Shown piece by piece: positions 8,623 to 17,947 of a stretch of 34,169 bases of DNA. Origin of the DNA: an uncultured Opitutales bacterium (GTDB lineage: Bacteria; Verrucomicrobiota; Verrucomicrobiia; Opitutales; Intestinicryptomonadaceae); assembly GCA_944389915.1 (NCBI GenBank), contig CALXOC010000198.1, positions 1-34,169 of the forward strand, in the 5' to 3' direction. Each line of letters begins with the position of its first letter. Positions within the stretch are counted from its first letter, which is position 1. The position numbers and the translations under genes were made by a program. The notes beneath the pieces are model-generated. The model had not been told where the DNA came from. It ran no database searches and was given only the letters and a program-made list of their open reading frames with translations.

Positions 8623-10305
8623 ATGCAAGCAATGAAGTTTTTTGGCAAAGCTCTCGCCATGCTATTGGCGGCAGTCACCATACTTGTATCGGCGTGTTCG
8701 GAAAAAACTCCCGAACAGATCGCGGCCGAGAACAAGAAGCGCGCCGAGATGTCTATAAGGCGGGCGCAGGTTCTATTGTTTGAGGACAAGACGGGCGAGG
8801 CCGTGGCAATGCTGGAGGAGACCCGCAAGGCTTGCGGGGACTCTCCGGACCTCTGCGAGGCATTGGCCTATGCTTATATTCAAGACAAACAGCCGGGGCT
8901 TTCCGCCATGTATTTTGAAAAGGCTTCGGACATAGACGGGGGAAATGCAGACTTCCTTATTCTCGCCGCCAAAACCTACGAGCAGGCGAATTCTTCTGAT
9001 GCGGCGGTAAACGCATATACAAAATATTTAAAAATAAAGCCTCAAGACGCAGTTGCGTGGAAATCCTTGGCGGGCTGTTTTGAGCGCTCCGAAAAATACC
9101 AGGAGGCTTTGAATTCTTGGATGGGGGCCATAAAGACCTCTGGCAGGAATCCCACTGCGGCGGAGGCCGCGGCGGTGGGCTCTCTCTTTGTAAAGCTCGG
9201 CAATGCCACTCAGGCGAAGCGATGGCTTGAAGCCGCGCTGGAAGCGGCGGGCCCCAAAGTTTCGGAGGCAAGAAAAAGCGCGCTTTTGGGCCTTGCAGCG
9301 GTTTATTTGTCGCAAAAAGACGTGGCCAAACTCGAATCGGTTGTTGCCGACTTGGACAAGATAGACCGCTCTATAATAGACAAGAATTATCCCGCCTTGC
9401 GCTCCCAGCTTGCCGATTTTCGCCAGAAATTGGAGGAGGCACAGGCTGCCATAAGAGCCGAAGAGAAGCGCAAAAAGGAGGAGGAGGCGAAAAAAATTGA
9501 AGCCAAAGCCGTGCAAGAGGCGGAGCAAAACCGGGCGGTAGGAATACCAATGGCGCATTCTAAAAAAGGTGAAAATCCCGCCGACGAACCGGCAGTTGAC
9601 AATGCGCAGCCCTCTAAAGAGCAGGCTGCTAAGACGCCCGCCGAGCCCGGGAAAGGCGCAGGCGCCCCTGTTGGAGGAAAGGCAGACTCGGCCTCGGCGG
9701 AGGCTTCGCAGCCAGATGCAAAACAGACCGGGGCTGAAGCCAAAAAGCAGGAATCTTTAGCCTCCGTTCCGGAGGCTCCGTTTTCGCCGTCTATGGACAG
9801 CACAGTGGAGGATGTTGCGGGAGACGCCGAGCCTCTTGCCCCTGTCGACAAATACATAGGGCGCAGTTACGAGAAACTTTCAAAAGGAGATGCAAAGGGG
9901 GCGGAAAAGGCCGCGCATTTGGCAATATTTGAAAACAGAAGGTCCCCGCAGGCGTGGAAGGCTCTCGCGCAGTCCTACGAGGCGCAAAAGCGGAACAAGG
10001 ATTCGTATCTCGCAGCCCGCGAGGCATATGTGCTTAATCCCGACGATATAAACGCAACGCTATTTTATCTGCGCAACGCCAGCCGCGTCTTGAACAACGA
10101 AAAATTTTTAAACGCCCTTTATGCCGCGCATGAAAAGTTTCCAAACAATGTCGAAATACTCATAGGTTTGGCAAGGACCTACAAAATAATCGGAGACAAG
10201 CGCAACGCAAAATTCTTTTACAAGGAATTTGTCGATAAAACTCCAAAGGAGCACAAGCTTTATGACGAGGTTTACGGCGAATACGAGGAGCTGCTGCGCA
10301 ATTAA
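8623..10305 (+). CDS. TPR-repeat lipoprotein
   Basis: 560-residue lipoprotein. The signal sequence ends in a lipobox (LVSAC, Cys25), so it is membrane-anchored on the periplasmic side. Residues about 38-260 form tetratricopeptide-like helical repeats (for example NADFLILAAKTYEQANSSDAAVNAYTKYLKIKP). A charged Glu/Lys coiled coil (about 265-300) and an Ala/Glu/Pro/Lys-rich low-complexity linker (about 305-400) follow, then a second TPR block (about 405-550). No enzymatic motif is visible; a scaffolding role in envelope or secretion assemblies is the usual inference for such proteins. ATG 8623 is used; ATG 8632 is an equally good in-frame start. Its TAA directly abuts the ATG of dnaG, so the two genes are probably cotranscribed. 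Confidence 0.8.
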   Translation: MQAMKFFGKALAMLLAAVTILVSACSEKTPEQIAAENKKRAEMSIRRAQVLLFEDKTGEAVAMLEETRKACGDSPDLCEALAYAYIQDKQPGLSAMYFEKASDIDGGNADFLILAAKTYEQANSSDAAVNAYTKYLKIKPQDAVAWKSLAGCFERSEKYQEALNSWMGAIKTSGRNPTAAEAAAVGSLFVKLGNATQAKRWLEAALEAAGPKVSEARKSALLGLAAVYLSQKDVAKLESVVADLDKIDRSIIDKNYPALRSQLADFRQKLEEAQAAIRAEEKRKKEEEAKKIEAKAVQEAEQNRAVGIPMAHSKKGENPADEPAVDNAQPSKEQAAKTPAEPGKGAGAPVGGKADSASAEASQPDAKQTGAEAKKQESLASVPEAPFSPSMDSTVEDVAGDAEPLAPVDKYIGRSYEKLSKGDAKGAEKAAHLAIFENRRSPQAWKALAQSYEAQKRNKDSYLAAREAYVLNPDDINATLFYLRNASRVLNNEKFLNALYAAHEKFPNNVEILIGLARTYKIIGDKRNAKFFYKEFVDKTPKEHKLYDEVYGEYEELLRN

Positions 10306-12156
10306 ATGGCAAGGATAAGCCAGGCGAGCATAGAGGAGTTGCGGTCGAGGGTAAACATATACGATCTTGTATCGCAATATGTGTCTCTTAAAAAGAGCGG
10401 TTCGGCGTACAAGGGCTTGAGCCCTTTTACAACGGAGAAGACGCCGTCGTTTTTTGTGTATCCGGACAAAGGTTTTTACTATTGTTTCAGCACGTCGCAG
10501 GGGGGGGATTTATTCAAGTTTGTGCAGGTGAAAGAAAACCTGAACTACCGCGAAGCGGTTGAGTTTATAGCGAACCGCTTTTCGTTTAAACTCGAATACG
10601 AGGCCGGTTCCGGCGGAGACGGGCACAGCCTTAGGAGGCAGATATACGACATGCACGAAGACGCCGCCGAATGGTATAGCCGGCAGTTCTTTTCCGACAC
10701 TCCCGAAGCCGCCGAAGTGCGCGACTATTGGACGCGCGAGCGCGGGTTTACGCTCGAACAGGCGAAGGAGCTTCGCATAGGCTACGCGCCCGTGTCTTCC
10801 GAAGCCTTGAAAAAGCTTTTCATATCGAAAAAATATTCGCCGCAGGCGGTGGCCGACAGCGGCATATTTTCCGCGCGCGATGGGGATTCGCGCATATCCG
10901 ACTTCTATCCGCGCTTCAGGGGGCGCATGATGATACCCATAACGGACATACAGGGCAGGGTCATAGCTTTTACTGCGAGAAAAACCCGCTACACTCCGGA
11001 TATTCCGTCCGAGGAAGGCAAGTATGTAAATTCGCGCGACACCTCCATATTCCTAAAAAAACACGTTGTTTTCAATATGGACAAGGCCAGGTCCGCCGCG
11101 CGCCAGAGCAATTATTGCATTGTTGTAGAAGGGCAGCTCGACGCCATAAGGATGTATTGCAGCGGATTTAAAAACGCGGTCGCCACGCAGGGAACGGCTG
11201 CGGGGCTTGAACATTTTATGCTTATGAGGCGCTTCGCCGAAAAGGTGGTGCTGCTTTTCGACGGCGATTCCGCCGGAAGGCACGCGGCGCTGAGGGTTAT
11301 TCCAATCTGCTTTAAAGCCGGCATAGAGCCCTATGTTGCTCCCCTCCCCGAGGGCGAGGATCCGGATTCCTTCATAAAGTCGAGAGGAATCCAGGCGATG
11401 CGCGAGCTTGTTGAAAACGGCCGTAAAACTGCGCTGTCTTTTGCGGCGTCCGTAATTTTGGAAGGGGATGCGAATCCTGATTCGTCGCGCAAGCGCGCGG
11501 CGCTCGAGGAGCTGTTCTCCATTGTGGACAAGGCGGATTCGCGGGTTATAAGGGACGATTACCTGCGCGAAATCTCTTCCGTTTTGTGCGCCGACCATAT
11601 TTCCATACTTGAAGATTACCGCGCCTGGAGGGCGAAATCCGCTTCACCCGCGAAATACGATGCGGCGGCGGAAGTAAAAAATTCCGGACTTTCCTCCCAA
11701 GGAATGTTGACAAACTCGGTTTTGGACGCTTTATTTGTCTGCCTTAACCATGAAAATATCGCCGAGGCAATGTCCGGAATCATACGCGACGAATGGGTGC
11801 GCGGTGATGAGGTCGAGCGCGTTGTTTTCAGAAAGCTCATGGCTCTGTACCGCGAGGGCATAGGCTTTGATATAGAAAACGCGGCCCAGATGTTTGACGA
11901 CGACGCTGAACTGAATTTGATATACGGAATTTGTGCTGAGAGAAAGGTTTCTGTGGACAATCCTGTAGGCTTGGCGAACAATTGCATAAAAAAAATATAC
12001 AGAAAGTACATTGAAGGCGAAATGAACATTTTAAACCGGGAGCTGTCTGAGGCTGACAGGGAAAATTCCGACAGAAAATTTGAAATACTGCGAAAATTGA
12101 GTTCAATGAGAAAGGCCCTTTCAAAAGCTCCCGAAATTTTGGAGGCGGCGGAGTAG
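10306..12156 (+). CDS. dnaG: DNA primase DnaG with degenerate zinc-binding domain
   Basis: Primase that makes RNA primers at replication forks; 616 residues. The N-terminal CHC2-type domain (about 1-95) keeps the fold motifs (EKTPSF, GFYYCF, GGDLFKFV), but three of four canonical zinc ligands are replaced: S39 for Cys, T42 for His and T63 for Cys, leaving only C60. The TOPRIM catalytic core is intact, with E275 (VVEGQLDA) and D319/D321 (FDGDSAGRHA) as metal-binding acids. The C-terminal part (about 420-616) should contain the DnaB-helicase-binding region. It directly follows the TPR lipoprotein and precedes rpoD by 32 bp, the classical dnaG-rpoD arrangement but without rpsU. Confidence 0.96.
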   Translation: MARISQASIEELRSRVNIYDLVSQYVSLKKSGSAYKGLSPFTTEKTPSFFVYPDKGFYYCFSTSQGGDLFKFVQVKENLNYREAVEFIANRFSFKLEYEAGSGGDGHSLRRQIYDMHEDAAEWYSRQFFSDTPEAAEVRDYWTRERGFTLEQAKELRIGYAPVSSEALKKLFISKKYSPQAVADSGIFSARDGDSRISDFYPRFRGRMMIPITDIQGRVIAFTARKTRYTPDIPSEEGKYVNSRDTSIFLKKHVVFNMDKARSAARQSNYCIVVEGQLDAIRMYCSGFKNAVATQGTAAGLEHFMLMRRFAEKVVLLFDGDSAGRHAALRVIPICFKAGIEPYVAPLPEGEDPDSFIKSRGIQAMRELVENGRKTALSFAASVILEGDANPDSSRKRAALEELFSIVDKADSRVIRDDYLREISSVLCADHISILEDYRAWRAKSASPAKYDAAAEVKNSGLSSQGMLTNSVLDALFVCLNHENIAEAMSGIIRDEWVRGDEVERVVFRKLMALYREGIGFDIENAAQMFDDDAELNLIYGICAERKVSVDNPVGLANNCIKKIYRKYIEGEMNILNRELSEADRENSDRKFEILRKLSSMRKALSKAPEILEAAE

Positions 12157-12188
12157 AAAAACATTATCCCATTTTAAATTGAGACTAT

Positions 12189-14255
12189 ATGGCAAGCAAG
12201 ACTACATCAAAAACGGCGAATAAATCCGCGAAAAAGGACGCAAAGCAAAAAAAGGCTGCCCCTGTAAAAAAAAGCGTTCCAGCGAAAAAATCTGCCCCCC
12301 TAAAGAGCGCACAGGCTAAAACCGCAAAAGCCAAATCTGCGACAAAAAAAACTGTTGCAGTAAAGGGACAGGCTGATGCCAACAAGAGGGTATCGGCGCA
12401 AAAAAAATCTCCTTCCCAAAAGGCTCAATCGAAGTCGGAGCAAAAGTCTCAGCCAAAGCCGGTGAAGGCTGTCAAAGCCTCTAAAAGGTCTCAGGACAAG
12501 GCCGCTTTTTCGGATTTGGACGTGGATATCAAGGATTCAAAGGGGTCCAAGAAATCCTCAATGTCGGTCAATGTGGAGCACAAGCGCAAGCTCAATGAAA
12601 AAATACGCCAGCTCATTCACCTTTCCAAGGAAAAAGGTTTTCTGACAAACCAAGACATAAACAAGCATCTTGCGGAAACGCTTTCCGATCCGGCTGAGTT
12701 CGACAACGTAATAAACATACTTGAAAATCTCGAGGTTGAAATTCTCGACAACGACGAGGAAGTAGAAAGCTTCAAGTCGAGGAAGGAGGAATCTGAAGAG
12801 CGCCAAACGCGCGCGCTGCAGTCCGACACGCTCGACGACCCCGTCCGAATGTATCTGAAGCAGATGGGGCAGGTTCCTCTGCTTACAAGAGAGCAGGAAG
12901 TATCCATTTCAAAGAGAATCGAGGCTGCCGAGAACAAGGCTGTAAAGGCTCTTTTTTCAGTTTCAATATCGAACGCTTTTCAGATAGACTTGGCAAAGAA
13001 GCTTTCGGCGCGCGAGGAGCGCTTTGACAAAATAGTGCTCGACAAAAAAGTCGAGAGCCGAGAGAACTACTTTAAGGAGCTTCCCGATTTCATATTGAAG
13101 GCGGAGGATTTGACTGCCAAGCTGGACAAGGCGTGGGAAAGCGCCAAAAGCGCCGCAAATCCTGCTCTCCAGAAACGGCATCTGACTCTCTACAGAAATC
13201 TTGAGGCCAAATTAAAAGACATATATATAAAGGGTTTTAAGTTTAAGCTGAAGATTTTTGAAGAATTTCTCGACTCCCTCGCTCCGGTAGTGCGCGAGAT
13301 AGAGGATTGCCTTTACAAACTCCGCGCCATAGAGCGCATAGGGAAAAAGACAAAGATTGGCGACGGCAATGCCATCAATTCGCGCCTCGGAGAGATTGAA
13401 AACTTGTATCGCATAGCTCCGGTTCAGCTTGTGGAGCTCGTGAGGGAGGTTAGGCAGGCGATGCGCGAGGCTCACAAGGCCAAGACTGAAATGGTCCGCT
13501 CAAATTTGAGACTGGTTATTTCTATAGCTAAGAAATATACCAACAGGGGGCTGAACTTCCTCGATCTCATTCAGGAAGGCAATATGGGGCTAATGAAGGC
13601 GGTGGAGAAATTTGAGTATCGCCGCGGATATAAGTTTTCCACATACGCAACGTGGTGGATACGCCAGGCCATCACCCGGTCCATAGCCGACCAGGCGCGC
13701 ACAATACGCATACCGGTCCACATGATTGAAACGCTCAACAAGGTTATGCAGGTGCAAAAGCAGCTGCTTCAGGAACTCGGTCACGAGCCCACCCCCGAGG
13801 AGGTCGCCAACGAGATGCAATTCCCCGTGGAGCGCGTTCAGTCTATAATGAAAATGGCCCAGCAGCCGATATCTCTTCAAAGCCCGGTTGGAGATTCCGA
13901 CGATACGAATTTTGGAGATTTTATAGAGGATAAGGGCGCGGAAAACCCCTACGATATGACGGCATACTCGCTGTTGCGCGAAAAGCTCATGGATGTTCTC
14001 GATTCGCTCACGCCGCGCGAGCGCAAAGTTTTAACCTTGCGCTTCGGGCTTTTAGACGGCTATTCACGCACGCTTGAGGAAGTGGGCAAGCAGTTTAACG
14101 TAACGCGCGAGCGAATCCGCCAGATAGAGGCGAAAGCGCTGAGGAAAATGCGCCATCCCACGAGAATCCGCCAACTGCACGGTTTCTTTGAGGCGGAGAA
14201 CAGCAACAGCGGTCCGGGCTTCGACCAGTTTAAGCGAACCAAGGATGAAAAATAA
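12189..14255 (+). CDS. rpoD: Primary RNA polymerase sigma factor RpoD with Lys/Ala-rich N-terminal tail
   Basis: Sigma-70 housekeeping factor, 688 residues. Residues 1-105 form a low-complexity tail with about 30 lysines plus Ala, Ser and Pro ([17 protein letters not shown]), resembling histone H1-like bacterial tails. Region 1.1 follows (about 131-187), then region 1.2 ([22 protein letters not shown], 216-237), a nonconserved region of about 190 residues, and region 2 from about 430 ([23 protein letters not shown], then [22 protein letters not shown]). Regions 3 and 4 ([34 protein letters not shown]) complete the protein. It is downstream of dnaG. The last 11 nt overlap the ATG of a small exported protein gene. 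No Shine-Dalgarno is evident before ATG 12189. Confidence 0.97.
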   Translation: MASKTTSKTANKSAKKDAKQKKAAPVKKSVPAKKSAPLKSAQAKTAKAKSATKKTVAVKGQADANKRVSAQKKSPSQKAQSKSEQKSQPKPVKAVKASKRSQDKAAFSDLDVDIKDSKGSKKSSMSVNVEHKRKLNEKIRQLIHLSKEKGFLTNQDINKHLAETLSDPAEFDNVINILENLEVEILDNDEEVESFKSRKEESEERQTRALQSDTLDDPVRMYLKQMGQVPLLTREQEVSISKRIEAAENKAVKALFSVSISNAFQIDLAKKLSAREERFDKIVLDKKVESRENYFKELPDFILKAEDLTAKLDKAWESAKSAANPALQKRHLTLYRNLEAKLKDIYIKGFKFKLKIFEEFLDSLAPVVREIEDCLYKLRAIERIGKKTKIGDGNAINSRLGEIENLYRIAPVQLVELVREVRQAMREAHKAKTEMVRSNLRLVISIAKKYTNRGLNFLDLIQEGNMGLMKAVEKFEYRRGYKFSTYATWWIRQAITRSIADQARTIRIPVHMIETLNKVMQVQKQLLQELGHEPTPEEVANEMQFPVERVQSIMKMAQQPISLQSPVGDSDDTNFGDFIEDKGAENPYDMTAYSLLREKLMDVLDSLTPRERKVLTLRFGLLDGYSRTLEEVGKQFNVTRERIRQIEAKALRKMRHPTRIRQLHGFFEAENSNSGPGFDQFKRTKDEK

Positions 14256-14673
14256 AGTGCTTTTATCCTGCGCGCGCGCGGCGCTTGCGGCGCTGTGCGC
14301 ATTGTGCGCGCTCCCCGATTTGGCGAGCGCGCAGCAATCGGCGCGCAGAAAGCTTTACAATCGCGTTGCGCCGTCGCCGTCGCTCAAATTGCTGTCGGAG
14401 TCGGCGCCCGAGGTGGATTTTGATTTTTACGTGGGAAGGGTTGTGCGCAAGGACGGGGAATATGTTGTGGTGAATATTGTCTCGCACAACAAAATAGCGG
14501 GTAGGCCCCCCATATATTACGGGTGCGATATCGAAATGCGCCCGACTTCCATACTCTCGAGCACGGGAATTTCGCATAAGGCGTGCGCAAGCTTTAAGAT
14601 AGAGAGCGGAGAGGCGCGCGTCGGAGATGTGGTAATGGTGAAATATCCGGCTCCCGAGCGAAGCGGCAATTAA
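14245..14673 (+). CDS. Small exported protein of unknown function downstream of rpoD
   Basis: I do not recognise this family. The ATG at 14245 gives a 142-residue protein with a convincing signal peptide ([21 protein letters not shown], cleavage probably after ALASA, near residue 29). The mature part (about 113 residues) looks beta-rich, with alternating hydrophobic residues in [22 protein letters not shown] and [11 protein letters not shown], suggesting a small periplasmic beta-barrel or SH3-like fold; that is inference only. An upstream in-frame start at 14188 lies inside rpoD and adds a nonhydrophobic leader, so it is rejected. The gene overlaps the rpoD stop by 11 nt, implying translational coupling. 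Confidence 0.7.
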   Translation: MKNKVLLSCARAALAALCALCALPDLASAQQSARRKLYNRVAPSPSLKLLSESAPEVDFDFYVGRVVRKDGEYVVVNIVSHNKIAGRPPIYYGCDIEMRPTSILSSTGISHKACASFKIESGEARVGDVVMVKYPAPERSGN

Positions 14674-14701
14674 TTGCGCGCTTTTGAGCAATGCTTTTTG
14701 G

Positions 14702-14723
14702 GCACCGAAAGCGGGCTTGGTGC
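14702..14723 (+). other. Hairpin downstream of the small exported protein gene
   Basis: GCACC (14702-14706) pairs with GGTGC (14719-14723), and AAG/CTT can extend the stem after a two-base bulge. No T-tract follows, so it is not a classical intrinsic terminator. It could be a 3'-end stabiliser or processing element between the rpoD cluster and rny. Weak evidence. Confidence 0.3.
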
Positions 14724-14739
14724 AGACGCACAAAAGAGC

Positions 14740-14769
14740 TTGATTAAAAAGAGTCCGCCACCATTATAG
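14740..14769 (+). promoter_or_regulatory. Putative sigma-70 promoter of rny
   Basis: TTGATT (14740-14745) and TTATAG (14764-14769) are separated by 18 bp and lie about 33 bp upstream of the rny ATG. The match is moderate and was judged by eye. Confidence 0.35.
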
Positions 14770-14801
14770 CGTCAGAATGTTGTGATTTGCGCGCTTTTAT
14801 T

Positions 14802-16343
14802 ATGGATTTGAGCTTGTACGATTGGGATACTATAGTGCTTGGGCTGTTGGCGACATGCCTCTTTGCCGAGTGCGTGATATTGTTTGTGCGCGTAAATTCC
14901 ATGAGAAACAAGATGGAGGCCGAAGCGGAATCCATCAGGACGGAGGAGCTTGTAAAATACGAGAAGAAGCGCAACGAGCTCGAGATGCTCTTGAAGGAGC
15001 AGGAGCTCGAAATGAAGGCGGAATACGAAGATATGCTCGCTTTGGCGAAATCCGCAAAGCGCGAGCAGGACGAGAAATTGGCGGAGATAAAAACCGAGCT
15101 TCAAAACGCACGCGAAGCCGTGTCGAGGGCCGATTCAGAGTATGGGCGCTACTCGAAGATGAAGGAGGATTATCGAAAGCTCGCCCAGCGCTATGCCGCG
15201 AAATTGTCGGAGATATCGAAGCTCGACATGGAGGATATACGCCGAGAGGCGAAGCTGGAAATGGAGCGCAGCTGCCTCGAGGATATGGCGGCATACAGGG
15301 CGGAGATGCTTGAGAAATCGAAGCGTGAGATAGACGAGCGCGCACTGAGGATACTTGGGGAATCCATGCAGAGGCTGTCCGCGCAAGTGCCGCAAGCGTA
15401 CAGCTCCACTGTGGTGAAAATTCCAGACGAGGCCATGAAGGGAAGGCTCATAGGCAAGGAGGGCAGAAATATACGTTCCTTTGAGGCCGAGACTGCAACG
15501 ACCCTCGTGATTGACGAATCTCCGGATTCGGTAATGATATCCTCGTTCAATCCGGTGCGCAGGGAAATAGCAAAGGCGGCGCTTGAAGACCTAATGCGCG
15601 ACGGCCGCATAAATCCGGCCACGATAGAGTCGGCGGTAAAGTCGGCTAAGGAGCTTGTGGAACAGCGCGCGTACGATACCGGGGCGGCTGTGGCCGACTC
15701 ACTGGGGCTCGCCAGGGCAAATCCCGAAATATTAAAGCTCGTAGGCTCTTTATCTTCCCATCTGTCGCTGAATCAAGACACTCTTGAACATTCCATAGAA
15801 ACGGCAAAGCTCTGTTCCATGATTGCAGCGGAACTGGGTTGCGACGCGTCTTTGGCAAAGCGCATAGGCTTGTTTCACGATATAGGCAAGGTCATATCGG
15901 ACACGGATCTAACGCACGCGCGCGCGGGCGCGGCCATGCTTTTGAGGTGCGGAGAAAGCGCTTTGGTAGCCAACGCCGTGGAGGCCCACCACGGCGAGGT
16001 TCCCGCATCGAGTATTTACGCCGTGATTTTGACGATAGCGGATACGATATCCGCGACGCGGCCGGGCGCCCGAATGGAGGCCGCGGAGGGCTACATAAGG
16101 AGAATAAAAATGCTTGAGGCCGCGGCGATGTCTTTTGAAGGCGTTGCCAACGCCTATGTCTTGCAGGCGGGGAGGGAGCTGCGCGTGATAGTTTCTCCGG
16201 ACGCGGTAAGCGATGTTGTTGCGCATGATCTTGCAAAAAAAATCCGCGCGAAAATAGAGGAGAGCGTGGATCATTCCATACCGATAAAAATAACGCTCAT
16301 AAGGGAGCAGCGCTTCTCTGAAATCGCCCGGGTACAGGGCTGA
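14802..16343 (+). CDS. rny: Ribonuclease Y
   Basis: Membrane-anchored endoribonuclease that initiates mRNA decay. ATG 14802 gives 513 residues; the in-frame TTG at 14787 is less likely. Domains in order: an N-terminal transmembrane helix (about 8-30, TIVLGLLATCLFAECVILFV), a long coiled coil (about 35-195), a KH RNA-binding domain with the IGKEGRNIRSFEAET loop (near 217), and an HD phosphohydrolase domain with H359-D360 (GLFHDIGK) and EAHHGEV. The C-terminus SVDHSIPIKITLIREQR matches the family. Length and architecture are standard. It is the last plus-strand gene of the cluster before a convergent operon. Confidence 0.95.
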   Translation: MDLSLYDWDTIVLGLLATCLFAECVILFVRVNSMRNKMEAEAESIRTEELVKYEKKRNELEMLLKEQELEMKAEYEDMLALAKSAKREQDEKLAEIKTELQNAREAVSRADSEYGRYSKMKEDYRKLAQRYAAKLSEISKLDMEDIRREAKLEMERSCLEDMAAYRAEMLEKSKREIDERALRILGESMQRLSAQVPQAYSSTVVKIPDEAMKGRLIGKEGRNIRSFEAETATTLVIDESPDSVMISSFNPVRREIAKAALEDLMRDGRINPATIESAVKSAKELVEQRAYDTGAAVADSLGLARANPEILKLVGSLSSHLSLNQDTLEHSIETAKLCSMIAAELGCDASLAKRIGLFHDIGKVISDTDLTHARAGAAMLLRCGESALVANAVEAHHGEVPASSIYAVILTIADTISATRPGARMEAAEGYIRRIKMLEAAAMSFEGVANAYVLQAGRELRVIVSPDAVSDVVAHDLAKKIRAKIEESVDHSIPIKITLIREQRFSEIARVQG

Positions 16344-16389
16344 CGCCGTTGGGCGGAAACGTCGGCGCACAAGCGCGCGGAAGTCCGGG

Positions 16390-17142
16390 TTAATCTGCTT
16401 TTTCTTTCCTTAGCTTCGCTTTTGCCTGCTCTATCTGTTCCGAGATAATCTTGTAAACGGGGGTGTCTTTGTCCACGTCCGCTATTGTGTTTTCCAAGAC
16501 TTTCAAGGCGAGTTCCGTGTCTGCGTCTCTCTCCAACAACGCGGCATATATGCGGCGGGAATATACCGACGGATTCGGAAGCGAAGTTAAATCGGCAAAA
16601 CAGGCGCGCGCAATGGCGAACTTGCCAGAGCTTATTGCAATTTGACCCTTCTTTAGCAGAAGAGCCTCGCTCTTGGGAAAAATCTTTAGCCCCCTATCCA
16701 GAAAATCCAATGCTATTTCGGCATTGCGCAGTTTAAGGCGTTCAAGCGCCCCCGCGGATTGGAGGTTTTTAGGGAGGGTACGCAACTGCCAATATGGGAA
16801 GTCGTAGGCTATGATGGCCGCCCCCTGAGTCCAGTACAATTCCATATAAGGGTCTATTGCGGCAGCGAGCTCCATTGATGCCATGCATGCCGGAATGTCT
16901 TTATTTTCCCAGTCCACATAACTTTTAATCCATACAAAATCGGCCACCAAAGAGCGGTATCCCCCGAGTACGCCGAAGAGCATTCCCTTACCCAGGGCGG
17001 CTTTGAGCGACTCGGGATCTAAAGCCTTCGTTTCCGCGTTTTCCACGCATCTTTTGAACGGCGCGGATACTGCGGCGGCAATCAGGGCGGCGGCAAGTAT
17101 TACCGCGGCGGGGAAAAGGTATGATGTGATAAGCTTTCGCAT
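16390..17142 (-). CDS. Membrane-anchored TPR-like protein
   Basis: 250-residue protein beginning MRKLITSYLFPAAVILAAAL, an N-terminal membrane anchor. ATG 17142 is preferred because the longer frame to 17211 runs into the ABC permease gene. The rest is helical with TPR-like character (AEIALDFLDRGLKIFPKSEALLLKKGQIAISSGKFAIARACF). The DFVWIKSYVDWENKDIPACM segment resembles TPR proteins encoded beside ABC exporters in some bacteria. No catalytic motif is seen. It follows the ABC permease by 16 bp, so it is likely an accessory subunit of that transporter; this is a context-based inference. Confidence 0.68.
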   Translation of the reverse strand: MRKLITSYLFPAAVILAAALIAAAVSAPFKRCVENAETKALDPESLKAALGKGMLFGVLGGYRSLVADFVWIKSYVDWENKDIPACMASMELAAAIDPYMELYWTQGAAIIAYDFPYWQLRTLPKNLQSAGALERLKLRNAEIALDFLDRGLKIFPKSEALLLKKGQIAISSGKFAIARACFADLTSLPNPSVYSRRIYAALLERDADTELALKVLENTIADVDKDTPVYKIISEQIEQAKAKLRKEKAD

Positions 17143-17158
17143 TTGTGCGCAAGGCCGT

Positions 17159-17947
17159 TTAAAATTCGCGCCTCGAAAATATCCATGATGCGGCAAGCCC
17201 GGCGGCGGCAATGTATATTAAGGCGTATGCTATTGCGCTGGCAGCAGCCTTTAGGTCTATCGGAGCGAAGGCGAAAGCCTCTGATTCGGCAAAAATCCTA
17301 AAGTCGGGAAATGCGAATGAGGCAATGCGCGCGAGTTCGCCCGGATTTCCGCCCAGGGCGAAAGCGGCATAGCCCATAAGCGATACCGCCAGAATCATAA
17401 AGGAGACAACCACCGAAAAGAGCAGCGAGCGCGAAGCCGAACAAACAAGGGCAGTTATTGCCGCTATCGCGCAAAGTTTTAGCCATTGGATTAAGGCAAA
17501 AACGCAAAGTCCGGCATAATTCGGGGAGGGAATAAGGTTCGCTCCCCTGGAGTTGAAGGCCGCGTGGGTATACGCAAGCATAGCTCCGGTTGCAAGCGTT
17601 ACGGCGAAGGCAAATAGCGCAAGCGCAGCGGAAGCGCCGAAGATTTTTCCGAACACGAAATCAGTGCGCCTAACCGGCCTGGACAGCAGTGTAGTGGCCG
17701 TCTTGTTTTCAAATTCCGAATGGAACAGCTGGCAGATTGCCGTTATAGCTATTACGGAACCGAAAAAACCGAAGGCTCCTGAACCGAAGTCGAATATGAA
17801 GCGAAGTTGTTCGTGCCCCATATCGAGCCTGAGAAAGTATTTTGAAGAGGCAATCAGCGCCAGCGCCAATAGCGTTACCAATATCGGCAGCTTTTGGCGC
17901 ATGGCCTCTTTTAAGGTGTTGGCAGATATAAGGTAAATTGCTCTCAT
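17159..17947 (-). CDS. ABC-2 type transporter permease
   Basis: 262-residue integral membrane protein with about six hydrophobic segments. It has the ABC-2 permease hallmark segment FHSEFENKTATTLLSRPVRRTDFVFGKIFGA between helices 2 and 3, where the element facing the ATPase lies. The ATG overlaps the stop of the ATPase gene by 4 nt (ATGA), indicating translational coupling and a shared complex. The substrate is not predictable; relatives include Gld-, Nos- and drug-export-type systems. The permease appears complete. Confidence 0.82.
   Translation of the reverse strand: MRAIYLISANTLKEAMRQKLPILVTLLALALIASSKYFLRLDMGHEQLRFIFDFGSGAFGFFGSVIAITAICQLFHSEFENKTATTLLSRPVRRTDFVFGKIFGASAALALFAFAVTLATGAMLAYTHAAFNSRGANLIPSPNYAGLCVFALIQWLKLCAIAAITALVCSASRSLLFSVVVSFMILAVSLMGYAAFALGGNPGELARIASFAFPDFRIFAESEAFAFAPIDLKAAASAIAYALIYIAAAGLAASWIFSRREF

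Noticed and set aside
9387-9857. 156-residue minus-strand ORF inside the TPR lipoprotein gene
   Set aside because: It is Ala/Ser/Pro-rich antisense to the low-complexity linker and has no recognisable motif or start signal; the opposite strand encodes a convincing lipoprotein.
11053-11598. 181-residue minus-strand ORF inside dnaG
   Set aside because: Shadow of the dnaG TOPRIM region; no conserved motif of its own.
16344-16367. Terminator between rny and the convergent TPR gene
   Set aside because: CGCCG/CGGCG can pair over a long loop but no T-tract follows on either strand.
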